Assembly: GCA_024235175.1 (NCBI GenBank)
Contig: JACKMX010000006.1
Location: 52,501-116,500, forward strand
Length of the DNA: 64,000 nucleotides
Direction: 5' to 3'
Source: Chromatiaceae bacterium
GTDB taxonomy: Bacteria; Pseudomonadota; Gammaproteobacteria; Chromatiales; Chromatiaceae
The notes beneath the pieces are model-generated. The model had not been told where the DNA came from. It saw only the letters and a list, made by a program, of their open reading frames with translations, and ran no database searches. A program made the translations under genes and the position numbers. Positions 53,719 through 62,497 of this stretch are shown in pieces (the first letter of the stretch is position 1; each line of letters opens with the position of its first letter).

Positions 53719-54630
53719 ATGCTTCCGCCACTCAAACCCATTGCCATGAAGGAGAGGATCTCCATGCTGTTCATTGAAAGGGGCGAAATCGATGTGCTGG
53801 ACGGAGCTTTTGTCGTCATCGATAAAACCGGAGTACGCACTCACATACCTGTTGGCAGCGTTGCATGTCTGATGCTGGAGCCCGGCACCCGGGTTTCACA
53901 CCGGGCCGCGGCTCTGGCGGCAAGGGTCGGCACGCTGCTGGTCTGGGTCGGCGAGGCTGGAGTCCGCCTCTATGCATCGGGTCAACCCGGCGGGGCCAGG
54001 GCAGACCGCCTGCTCTATCAGGCCAGACTAGCGCTGGATGAAACTGCGCGACTGAAAGTCGTGCGTAAAATGTACGAATTACGTTTTGGGGAAAAACCGC
54101 CGGAACGCCGCAGTGTTGATCAGCTCAGAGGAATCGAAGGGGCCCGGGTCAGAAAAATCTACAAGATGCTTGCCCAGCGCCATAAGGTCAGCTGGAAAGG
54201 ACGCAACTACGACGCCACCGACTGGGACAGCAGCGACCTGCCCAATCTCTGTTTGAGTTCCGCCACGGCATGCCTCTACGGCATTACCGAAGCGGCGATT
54301 CTCGCCGCCGGATACGCACCGGCCGTCGGCTTTATCCATACCGGAAAGCCGCAGTCGTTTGTCTACGATATCGCCGATATATTCAAATTCGACAGTGTGG
54401 TACCCATCGCATTTGAGATTGCGGCCAGGAAACCCCAACAGGCCGAAAGAAAAGTCCGGCTGGCGTGCCGCGACCATTTTCGTCAAAGCAAACTGCTCGG
54501 AAAAATCATCCCTGCCATTGAGGAGATTCTGGCTGCCGGCGAATTGGAGCCACCAAAGACACCAAAAGATACTCAGCCCATTGCGATACCCGAAGGAGAA
54601 AAGTTGGGAGATGCTGGTCATCGTCACTGA
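53719..54630 (+). CDS. cas1: CRISPR integrase Cas1 (type I-E)
   Basis: Encodes 303 residues. The catalytic residues read as E140 (R-G-I-E-G), H207 (F-I-H-T-G-K-P) and D220 (I-A-D-I-F-K), matching E141, H208 and D221 of E. coli within one position, which supports the start at 53719. With Cas2 it inserts new spacers at the leader end of the array. It overlaps cas2 by 20 bp. Confidence 0.96.
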   Translation: MLPPLKPIAMKERISMLFIERGEIDVLDGAFVVIDKTGVRTHIPVGSVACLMLEPGTRVSHRAAALAARVGTLLVWVGEAGVRLYASGQPGGARADRLLYQARLALDETARLKVVRKMYELRFGEKPPERRSVDQLRGIEGARVRKIYKMLAQRHKVSWKGRNYDATDWDSSDLPNLCLSSATACLYGITEAAILAAGYAPAVGFIHTGKPQSFVYDIADIFKFDSVVPIAFEIAARKPQQAERKVRLACRDHFRQSKLLGKIIPAIEEILAAGELEPPKTPKDTQPIAIPEGEKLGDAGHRH

Positions 54631-54910
54631 AAACATACCGCCCCGGCTGCGCGGGCGGTTGGCAGTTTGGATGGTGGAGGTACGTGCCGGTGTCTATGTT
54701 GGCAACCCCTCTGCACGACTCCGGGATTTTATCTGGGAACAGACGGAACAGGGGCTGGAAGACGGCAACGCCATCATGGCCTGGAACACCAATACCGAAT
54801 CAGGATACGACTTTAAAACGCTGGGTGAAAACAGGCGAATGCCTGTCGATTTCGACGGCATCAGACTGGTCTCCTTTCTTCCTCCTGATGAGAAAGAAAA
54901 TGCTCTTTAA
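54611..54910 (+). CDS. cas2: CRISPR adaptation protein Cas2 (type I-E)
   Basis: Encodes 99 residues. The start M-L-V-I-V-T-E-N-I-P-P-R-L-R-G-R-L-A-V-W-M-V-E-V-R-A-G-V-Y-V-G is diagnostic of Cas2e. A GGAGAA lies about 13 bp and a GGGAG just before the ATG. It bridges two Cas1 dimers in the integration complex. It ends 81 bp before the first CRISPR repeat. Confidence 0.95.
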   Translation: MLVIVTENIPPRLRGRLAVWMVEVRAGVYVGNPSARLRDFIWEQTEQGLEDGNAIMAWNTNTESGYDFKTLGENRRMPVDFDGIRLVSFLPPDEKENAL

Positions 54911-54991
54911 AAATTTGGAAAAATGTTCAAAAATGCCGGTGGAAATATATACGTTCCATTCCTCTATATTTATCAGTTAGATATATATAGA
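54911..54991 (+). promoter_or_regulatory. CRISPR leader
   Basis: This AT-rich 81-bp stretch joins cas2 to the first repeat. In E. coli the leader drives array transcription and holds the IHF site needed for spacer insertion. Here an A/T-rich middle and TATATATAG just before repeat 1 fit that role, but no exact IHF site was assigned. It is shorter than many leaders, so some elements may lie within cas2. Confidence 0.6.
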
Positions 54992-57900
54992 GTGTTCCCC
55001 GCACCCGCGGGGATGAACCGATGTTGCGCGGCAGGTTGGTTTTACCGGTATCGTGTTCCCCGCACCCGCGGGGATGAACCGGCACAGGAAGCGGAAACGG
55101 CGCTGATTATGGTGTGTTCCCCGCACCCGCGGGGATGAACCGTTCCCGCGTTTCGACGGACAGCGCCTCGTCTAGTGTTCCCCGCACCCGCGGGGATGAA
55201 CCGCTCAGAGACGATATCAATAATCGATGGAAGCGGTGTTCCCCGCACCCGCGGGGATGAACCGATCCATCGTCCTGTCCGGAGATCTCTATTTTGGTGT
55301 TCCCCGCACCCGCGGGGATGAACCGGTCAATTGTCATGTCGGGATGTACTTCATCACGTGTTCCCCGCACCCGCGGGGATGAACCGATTTTCTCCGGGTC
55401 CGCGATGACCGACCAGGAGTGTTCCCCGCACCCGCGGGGATGAACCGGTTCACAACCCCTGGGCGGTTGCGATGGGGGAGTGTTCCCCGCACCCGCGGGG
55501 ATGAACCGATGAAATGGCAGGAACACTCGGTTCACTGATTGTGTTCCCCGCACCCGCGGGGATGAACCGGTGATGGGAGAGACCGTTATCCTCCACTCGC
55601 AGTGTTCCCCGCACCCGCGGGGATGAACCGGCGGACGTGGCACGAGAATCGATCACCCGGGCGTGTTCCCCGCACCCGCGGGGATGAACCGGCGGATTGA
55701 ATTCTAAAAACTTGTGATCCAGCGTGTTCCCCGCACCCGCGGGGATGAACCGAACAGAGGTCCATCTGAGGACTTCAGCCTGATGTGTTCCCCGCACCCG
55801 CGGGGATGAACCGGAACGAAAACCTCTTAACCTCTTTCTCGGACAGTGTTCCCCGCACCCGCGGGGATGAACCGTCGTATTTCGGAATGTAGTCCAGCGT
55901 GAAATAGTGTTCCCCGCACCCGCGGGGATGAACCGCCCTGTATCTTCGTCTGTAAGCTCGCCTGTGGGTGTTCCCCGCACCCGCGGGGATGAACCGGCGT
56001 CTCAATACCGGCTTACTACGATGAAGATGTGTTCCCCGCACCCGCGGGGATGAACCGTTCCAACCGGTGCCCTTTACCGCTGATAAAAAGTGTTCCCCGC
56101 ACCCGCGGGGATGAACCGGTGCTCAAGTGCGCCAAGCCGCGCATAGTAACGTGTTCCCCGCACCCGCGGGGATGAACCGATATCCGCAGCCGTACCCCTC
56201 AAGGCGATTATGTGTTCCCCGCACCCGCGGGGATGAACCGAAATTAACGGTGTAGAAAATAATAATAGTTACGTGTTCCCCGCACCCGCGGGGATGAACC
56301 GACGTGCGAATCGGTCGGATCCAGTACCAGCGCGTGTTCCCCGCACCCGCGGGGATGAACCGTCAGCCTTGATCGTCATTTGTAAATTTCGAACGTGTTC
56401 CCCGCACCCGCGGGGATGAACCGTTATCAGAGCTGCAATCACAGGCGGTCAGTATGTGTTCCCCGCACCCGCGGGGATGAACCGCTCTGCACGCCGGCGC
56501 AGATCTCTGTGCGGCGGTGTTCCCCGCACCCGCGGGGATGAACCGATAATGACGGCACTGGTTATTGCATCGGCTGTGTGTTCCCCGCACCCGCGGGGAT
56601 GAACCGTGCATTGGTGCGAACTTCACGGTAGACCGCCGGTGTTCCCCGCACCCGCGGGGATGAACCGTAATGCAGGAGGATGTTAAACGCATCCTTCCGG
56701 TGTTCCCCGCACCCGCGGGGATGAACCGGCACAGGGCCGCGGAGTGAACAACGGCACGACGTGTTCCCCGCACCCGCGGGGATGAACCGATAGTTCTCTA
56801 TCCGGTGACGATACGATAATTGTGTTCCCCGCACCCGCGGGGATGAACCGATGGGTATATCGAGGCGCAATGCACAAACGACGTGTTCCCCGCACCCGCG
56901 GGGATGAACCGGAATCCAGGATATCACCACCTGGCACTCTCATGTGTTCCCCGCACCCGCGGGGATGAACCGGATTGACCAGATTGTTATTGATCAGATT
57001 CGGTGGTGTTCCCCGCACCCGCGGGGATGAACCGGCGGACCTTGTATTCCACGCCGTCAACGTCCCGTGTTCCCCGCACCCGCGGGGATGAACCGCTTAT
57101 CTATGATCGGCGTTCAACGTCGAGTTCGTGTTCCCCGCACCCGCGGGGATGAACCGCCGGTTAATCCGCCTAATGCGGAAAACGAATTGTGTTCCCCGCA
57201 CCCGCGGGGATGAACCGAGCTGCGTCTTATCGGACAACACTGGGCCGCGGTGTTCCCCGCACCCGCGGGGATGAACCGTCGTTTTCCCACTCGTGCCAAA
57301 GCGATTCATCGTGTTCCCCGCACCCGCGGGGATGAACCGTCGGCCTTGATCGTCATTTGTAAATCTCGAACGTGTTCCCCGCACCCGCGGGGATGAACCG
57401 CAGCTCGGAGGCAGCAGCATTTACATCCGCAGGTGTTCCCCGCACCCGCGGGGATGAACCGCCCGCTGTAATGATCCGGACCAAGATTGCAGTGTGTTCC
57501 CCGCACCCGCGGGGATGAACCGTTTATTAGGTCAGTTTCTTGGCTTTGGACCTGGTGTTCCCCGCACCCGCGGGGATGAACCGAGCGCGACCGTGTTTTG
57601 ATTCCAGCTGATGAAGTGTTCCCCGCACCCGCGGGGATGAACCGTATGCGGAGGGGTTGTAGAGTATTGCCGGATTGTGTTCCCCGCACCCGCGGGGATG
57701 AACCGGTGTTGTGGGCGAGCTTGCTACTATGTGGGCAGTGTTCCCCGCACCCGCGGGGATGAACCGTCAGTTCAGCCAATACACGATCTCCAGAAAGAGT
57801 GTTCCCCGCACCCGCGGGGATGAACCGCGTAATTCTTTATTTATATATATTGTACTATCGTGTTCCCCGCACCCGCGGGGATGAACCGTAAACGGATTTC

Positions 57901-58866
57901 ATCGGGTGAAAACTGGTGAAGTGTTCCCCGCACCCGCGGGGATGAACCGGCAATCGCAATTATTAGCATAATGTTCATATGGTGTTCCCCGCACCCGCGG
58001 GGATGAACCGACTTGCATCAAACATTCCTGTAATGCTCTTCAGTGTTCCCCGCACCCGCGGGGATGAACCGTACAGCGTATTCCCTATCACCCTGTACCA
58101 CTTTGTGTTCCCCGCACCCGCGGGGATGAACCGGCACATACTCATAGATGGCAAGTGGAGTCGGAGTGTTCCCCGCACCCGCGGGGATGAACCATGCCGG
58201 GCTGAATATGACCACGCTTAGAGCCCGTGTTCCCCGCACCCGCGGGGATGAACCGGCCGCAGCAACATTTTTGTCTTTGCTCGATGAGTGTTCCCCGCAC
58301 CTGCGGGGATGAACCGGGCCAGACGCTGGCTCCAGTATCCCAGTAATTGTGTTCCCCGCACCCGCGGGGATGAACCGATCTGACGACTGGCCCTGGCACA
58401 TCTGAAGCTGTGTTCCCCGCACCCGCGGGGATGAACCGCCGGAGCAAACCCCGGCCTTATAAGGGGAAAAGTGTTCCCCGCACCCGCGGGGATGAACCGA
58501 GGTGCTAGACAAACTGGTCCAGGCGTTCAAGGTGTTCCCCGCACCCGCGGGGATGAACCGATCCTGAATTTCTTCGCGGACCACCCCGGAGTGTGTTCCC
58601 CGCACCCGCGGGGATGAACCGCTCCTGCTATTGATCCTATTCCTCCTAATATAGTGTTCCCCGCACCCGCGGGGATGAACCGTTGGTGACGAGGATGAGA
58701 AATTATCTGGATATGGTGTTCCCCGCACCCGCGGGGATGAACCGGTGTCCTGGACGCGGGATTACTTAACTGCTGCGTGTTCCCCGCACCCGCGGAGATG
58801 AACCGAACAACTTACAAAGCTAAAGGAACGGTTGGTGGTGTTCCCCACACTTGCGGGGATAAACCT
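54992..58866 (+). CRISPR. Type I-E CRISPR array, 64 repeats and 63 spacers
   Basis: The 29-bp repeat starts GTGTTCCCCGCACCCGC and ends GGGGATGAACCG. It contains a 7-bp stem (TCCCCGC with GCGGGGA) and would leave the 8-nt handle ATGAACCG after Cas6e cleavage. Spacers are 32 nt except spacers 33 (56973-57005), 51 (58072-58104) and 61 (58683-58715), which are 33 nt. Repeats are identical except number 53 (58166, last base A), 55 (58288, one C to T), 63 (58777, one G to A) and the degenerate terminal repeat 64 (58838-58866). The decay at the right end and the position of cas1-cas2 place the leader at the left, with + strand transcription. Confidence 0.98.
58838..58866 (+). repeat. Degenerate terminal CRISPR repeat
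   Basis: The last repeat differs from consensus at several positions (CACACTT in the loop region, GATAAACCT at the end). The stem-forming bases are partly kept (CCCC and GGGG). This is normal for the trailer end of an array. It lies 136 bp before the Xre antitoxin gene. Confidence 0.9.
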
Positions 58867-59002
58867 TGAATTTGCGCTTGGTGTGGTTGTGTGTTTGCGA
58901 CCCCGTAGCAGGACGCCCACAAAAAAAGAGGCTTTATGGACAAATCTCTATATGTGGATTATTTTATGATATACTCTAAATAAAGAGCCATAGGAGAAAA
59001 AC

Positions 59003-59404
59003 ATGGGTGTTGCGGCTGAAGCATTGTCTGGATACGACCCCCGGCGTGTATCAAGTGCGGCCCTGCAGAGTTTTTTCAATCTCTCTGAACGCTGGGGTCT
59101 GACCGCAAATCAGGAGCGTACTTTGCTGGGTAACCCGCCGGAGTCGACCTTTTATAAGTGGAAGGCTGAGAGGAGTGCCCGGCGCCTCGGCCGTGACGTG
59201 CTCGACCGGATCAGTTACCTGTTGGGTATTCATAAGGCGTTGAATATCCTGTTGCCATCCCCCCGGGCCGCGGATGAATGGATAAAAAAGCCGAATGCCG
59301 CTCCACTGTTTCAGGGGCAGTCTGCTCTGCAGCGGATGCTGGGGGGAAGCGTTGTAGACCTTGCGGATGTACGCCGCTACCTTGATGGCCAGCGAGGCTT
59401 CTGA
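59003..59404 (+). CDS. Xre/MbcA/ParS-type antitoxin (DUF2384)
   Basis: Encodes 133 residues. The N-terminal helical region (W-G-L-T-A-N-Q-E-R-T-L-L-G and S-T-F-Y-K-W-K) looks like an Xre helix-turn-helix. The C-terminal part (A-L-N-I-L-L-P, A-D-E-W-I-K-K-P-N, L-Q-R-M-L-G-G-S-V-V-D-L-A-D-V-R-R-Y-L-D) is the DUF2384 toxin-binding domain. A TAGGAG lies 8 bp before the ATG, and a TATACT -10-like box lies near 58970-58975. It pairs with the RES toxin 5 bp downstream. Confidence 0.92.
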   Translation: MGVAAEALSGYDPRRVSSAALQSFFNLSERWGLTANQERTLLGNPPESTFYKWKAERSARRLGRDVLDRISYLLGIHKALNILLPSPRAADEWIKKPNAAPLFQGQSALQRMLGGSVVDLADVRRYLDGQRGF

Positions 59405-59409
59405 TCGGA

Positions 59410-60081
59410 ATGGCAGAACTGGCACTGCCCGAATGGGATCACCAATACCGTATTGTCTCCTCTGAATTTCCGCCGATCGATTTCTACGAGTCTTTGGTGG
59501 ATGCCGATCTGATGGAAGAGCTGTTCTACATAGAGGGCCTTACCAACGACAGACTGCGGGAAGAGGTTGGTGAGATTGCATTGGTTGCGCCGGAAGACCG
59601 GGTTTCCGGGCCCTGCTCCTCTCCGGTGATGGCGGCTTTTACCCATATCGGGGTGGAGAGCCGCTTCAGTGACGGCAGTTTTGGTGTCTATTACGCGGGG
59701 GAGTCATTAGGTACGTCAATTGCTGAGACGAAGTTTCATCGGGAAAGGTTTCTTGCTTATACCAATGAGGAGCCTGGCGAGATCGATATGCGGAGCTATA
59801 TTGGGGAGATAGTCAAGCCCATGCACGATATCCGCGGCGGGTTCGATGAATTGCATAACCCGGATGTGGGAAGCTACCCCATTGCTCAGAAATTTGGCCG
59901 GAAAAAGAAGAGTGAGAATTCGTGGGGGATCGTTTATCGGTCAGTGCGCAATCCCGGTGGAGAGTGTATAGCTGTGCTTCGCCCGCCGGCAATCACGATT
60001 CCCCGCCAAGGACCACACCTCTCGTATGTCTGGGACGGGTCGAGAATCGTCCGTATTTACGAGAAGAGGTTGATAATCTAG
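59410..60081 (+). CDS. RES-domain toxin
   Basis: Encodes 223 residues. The R-E-S residues that name the family are visible as R14 (Q-Y-R-I-V-S-S), E in S-I-A-E-T-K-F-H-R-E and S in E-N-S-W-G-I-V-Y-R-S-V-R. RES toxins degrade NAD+ and stop growth. The Xre antitoxin gene precedes it. The stop TAG coincides with the outer edge of a palindromic MITE-like element, so the C-terminus may have been reset by that insertion. Confidence 0.93.
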   Translation: MAELALPEWDHQYRIVSSEFPPIDFYESLVDADLMEELFYIEGLTNDRLREEVGEIALVAPEDRVSGPCSSPVMAAFTHIGVESRFSDGSFGVYYAGESLGTSIAETKFHRERFLAYTNEEPGEIDMRSYIGEIVKPMHDIRGGFDELHNPDVGSYPIAQKFGRKKKSENSWGIVYRSVRNPGGECIAVLRPPAITIPRQGPHLSYVWDGSRIVRIYEKRLII

Positions 60082-60245
60082 GAGCCTGTCGGATTTAGGT
60101 GATCGTAGCGAGCATGATGGGAGAGTGAGATCAAATTTTCACGATTTTGAGGCGCATAGTGGGACTACGTAACGAAAAATCGGGGAAATTTGAGCCGTTC
60201 TCCCATCAGCGCAGCAGATTCATCCTAAGTCCGACAGGCTCCTAG
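60078..60245. mobile_element. 168-bp palindromic MITE-like element
   Basis: The outer arms are inverted copies, CTAGGAGCCTGTCGGA at the left and the matching TCCGACAGGCTCCTAG at the right with one mismatch. Further in, ATGGGAGA/TCTCCCAT, ATCAAATTT/AAATTTGAG and CGATTTT/AAAAATCG also face each other, so the whole element can fold as one long hairpin. It has no coding capacity. This is the layout of a non-autonomous MITE. It starts in the stop codon of the RES toxin. Confidence 0.75.
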
Positions 60246-60304
60246 GGCCTGTTAACATTATGCGGATGCCCGGGATCCCTGCTCATTGAGATTCTCACTC
60301 TTTA

Positions 60305-60323
60305 TCCGGTTTTCCGGACCGGA
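60305..60323. promoter_or_regulatory. Short inverted repeat upstream of the thioesterase gene
   Basis: TCCGGT and ACCGGA flank a 7-bp centre about 75 bp before the thioesterase start. It could be an operator or a small hairpin. The rest of the 150 bp between the MITE-like element and the gene shows nothing I can assign. Confidence 0.3.
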
Positions 60324-60396
60324 AATATCGAATAGAGAGCCAGAAGAGCATCCATCCTGTAAGCTGTACGGATCAGATTGAATGGAATAACCCCAT

Positions 60397-60798
60397 ATGA
60401 TCAGCGAGACTATAAAGCCCAGATTTCTGGAAACAGATGCGCTGGGGCACATCAACAATACTGTGGTGCCCGGATGGTTCGAAGGTGCGCGTGATCCCGT
60501 TTTCCGCTGGTTCACTCCAGACCTGGACGTAAAGAAATGGCGCCTGATACTGGCCAGATTCGATGTCGCGTTCCACGGAGAACTCTACTACGAGTATCCG
60601 GTGGAATTACGCTGTTATATCGGACGTATTGGTAACTCTTCCTTCGATGTTTACCAGGAGGCGTGGCAGCATGGGCAGAAGTGCGCCTCGGGAACTTCGG
60701 TTCTCGTACATTTCGATCACCAGAAAAAACAGTCGATTCCCATTCCGGAGGATATTCGCCAAACAATGCAGCAGCACCTCTTTTCCGGAGAGGGTTGA
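60397..60798 (+). CDS. Hotdog-fold acyl-CoA thioesterase (4HBT family)
   Basis: Encodes 133 residues. The motif R-F-L-E-T-D-A-L-G-H-I-N-N matches the catalytic D-x-x-G-H-x-N/V-N of 4-hydroxybenzoyl-CoA-like thioesterases, with the aspartate near residue 14. These enzymes hydrolyse acyl-CoA thioesters; the substrate is not shown here. It is convergent with a small membrane protein gene 17 bp away. Confidence 0.88.
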   Translation: MISETIKPRFLETDALGHINNTVVPGWFEGARDPVFRWFTPDLDVKKWRLILARFDVAFHGELYYEYPVELRCYIGRIGNSSFDVYQEAWQHGQKCASGTSVLVHFDHQKKQSIPIPEDIRQTMQQHLFSGEG

Positions 60799-60815
60799 GG
60801 TGGTACGCAACGCGT

Positions 60816-61040
60816 TCACCTGGAATGCTCTTTTTTCGCCAAGTGCCGCTTGATTTTTATTTTCAGCACGACCCCGATTACCAGCATGCCTCCGATAATC
60901 GAGGTCAGAACCAGGTTGAGCCGCTGGTCCATGATGTAAAGTACCGTTTGAAAAATGACGCTGAACCAGAAAAACAGAGCGGAGACGACCCACATCGTTT
61001 TTAATCTGTTGTTCTCACGTTCCCATTCATATAGCGTCAT
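60816..61040 (-). CDS. Small two-span membrane protein
   Basis: Encodes 74 residues with membrane segments near residues 16-36 and 42-60 and a basic C-terminal tail K-I-K-I-K-R-H-L-A-K-K. The ATG at 61040 has a GGGGAG 6 bp upstream, which decides the start; an in-frame codon 33 bp further up is less likely. It lies 29 bp after the bacteriohemerythrin gene on the same strand and may be co-transcribed with it. I do not recognise the family. Confidence 0.65.
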   Translation of the reverse strand: MTLYEWERENNRLKTMWVVSALFFWFSVIFQTVLYIMDQRLNLVLTSIIGGMLVIGVVLKIKIKRHLAKKEHSR

Positions 61041-61069
61041 CGCTAACTCCCCGTTACCGCCCTTGCAAA

Positions 61070-61471
61070 TCATTCAACCTCGTTGAGGAAAATTCCCAGG
61101 GGCATGTCGTACTCTTTGATATGTACCAATGCCCAGTCTGTGGATACGTCATAATCGGAATAGAAGGTGGGGTATTTTCCTTGGGAGACCGCGTGAACAA
61201 GGTCTCCCAGATGCCGGAGAAGCATTCTGTGTTCTTTGAAATGAGCCTTTTGATCCGGGTAGTCATGTTTACTCATCAACTGCTCTTCGGTAGCAAAGTG
61301 CGTACGGGTAAATTCGGTCAATCCGATCAGCATTTTTTTCAACTCTTCCTTATCTATGCGTGCCTCGACGGCGGAGTGGAGATCATTGACCAGCTGAAGC
61401 AGGTGCCTGTGCTGCTTGTCGATTTTTTCCACATTTACGTTGTACTCATCACTCCAGGTAACAATAGGCAT
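61070..61471 (-). CDS. Bacteriohemerythrin
   Basis: Encodes 133 residues, a single hemerythrin domain. All seven di-iron ligands are present: H21, H58, E62, H77, H81, H117 and D122. Single-domain bacteriohemerythrins bind O2 reversibly and serve in oxygen storage, delivery or sensing. The start M-P-I-V-T-W-S-D-E-Y is the usual N-terminus. Its neighbour downstream is a small membrane protein. Confidence 0.95.
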   Translation of the reverse strand: MPIVTWSDEYNVNVEKIDKQHRHLLQLVNDLHSAVEARIDKEELKKMLIGLTEFTRTHFATEEQLMSKHDYPDQKAHFKEHRMLLRHLGDLVHAVSQGKYPTFYSDYDVSTDWALVHIKEYDMPLGIFLNEVE

Positions 61472-61554
61472 GTTAGCGAATACCCCTCTGGCTTTTGAAT
61501 TTGCAGTATCTCGAGAAAATGGCGACGCCCTCTCGGCTTGACGAGCCTTGTTTT

Positions 61555-62229
61555 CTATTTCTTTTTACCTTTTCCGCCCTTCCCTTTCTTGGATTTTTTC
61601 TCTTTCTTTGACTTCTTTTTCATATTCTCTTCGGCATCATCCGCAACCTTTTTACTCTCTTTCTTTGTCTTGGGTACCGCAATGAAACGCTCGGATTCGG
61701 TATCGTACCAGCCCTGTCTGATCCGATTCCTTATTTCGTCATCGCTGGATTGACCGCTGCTGCTGCTGGGCTTCAATGTTCGCAGCGCTCTGGTAACTGC
61801 AGCTTCACTCCATAGCTTTCCATCAGAAGTGGCGATTTTTCTTTCGTTGAGTTGTTGCACAAGATCCTGCACTGTATAGGGGTTCTCGGTGAGCTCCTCT
61901 ATAACGCCGCGGATGGATTCGTAGTAGCTCCATTGGCGCAGCGGAGAGTTTTCGTCCAGATCGCGCTCCTTGTGCTCAGCGGCAATGGTCGGATGGCTTG
62001 GAACGGGATTGTTTTTCGCCAGGCTGGCTGATGCCTCAGTCTGCATATCCAGCTTTTTCAGAATGCGGCGAACCGAGTACTTGCTCCAGGGTTGACCGGT
62101 CAAAGAGAGTACACCGTCCGCATTCAGTTTGTCGGCCATACCCTGCTGAGTGAGGCCCTGGCCGTTTTCGTTGCGAATCTCCAACAACGCATCGAAGTGA
62201 GGTCGCATGTTTTCAACTGCCTCTTCCAT
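61555..62229 (-). CDS. Unrecognised protein with two recombinase-like helical modules and Lys-rich tail
   Basis: Encodes 224 residues. Two segments (about 25-60 and 115-155) share a pattern: L-x(n)-L-N-x(2)-G/K-I/V-x-(S/T)-x-(T/D)-G-x-x-W-S-x(3)-V-R/T-R-I/A-L. This resembles the helical recombinase domain of serine recombinases, yet no catalytic resolvase domain is present. The last 40 residues are mostly K, E and G, with runs such as K-K-K-S-K-K-E-K-K-S-K-K. A GAGAGGAGA lies 6 bp before the ATG. It may bind nucleic acid; no function can be assigned. Confidence 0.7.
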   Translation of the reverse strand: MEEAVENMRPHFDALLEIRNENGQGLTQQGMADKLNADGVLSLTGQPWSKYSVRRILKKLDMQTEASASLAKNNPVPSHPTIAAEHKERDLDENSPLRQWSYYESIRGVIEELTENPYTVQDLVQQLNERKIATSDGKLWSEAAVTRALRTLKPSSSSGQSSDDEIRNRIRQGWYDTESERFIAVPKTKKESKKVADDAEENMKKKSKKEKKSKKGKGGKGKKK

Positions 62230-62497
62230 CGCACATCTCCTCTCTGATTACTTTGGATCTTTGGTTATATGCAACATCTATATGTATTGTTTTAATGGCT
62301 TGAGTGGCATATCCCTGGAAACCCGTCAAAGTTATCCTGACGCATCTCCCACCCGGCAAAAAAATCCACTTCGAATTCCCTTTTAACCCTCTCTGCCTGT
62401 TCGTATCTCACTGCCTGGCCGTGCTCCGGCAATGCGGCAGTCAAATTCTCTTCGCTTTTATTCCGTTGTTTCCGGAACTCAATCTAGCGTCAACCTC

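Noticed and set aside
54993..58728. Many minus-strand open frames through the CRISPR array, with repeated R-F-I-P-A-G-A-G-N-T, H-P-R-G-C-G-E-H and S-S-P-R-V-R-G-T motifs
   Set aside because: They are translations of the 29-bp repeat in three frames, a known annotation artefact, and not proteins.
60245..60265. Second mobile-element end at GGGCCTGTTAAC just after the MITE-like element
   Set aside because: No matching inverted partner was found within the following few hundred bases.
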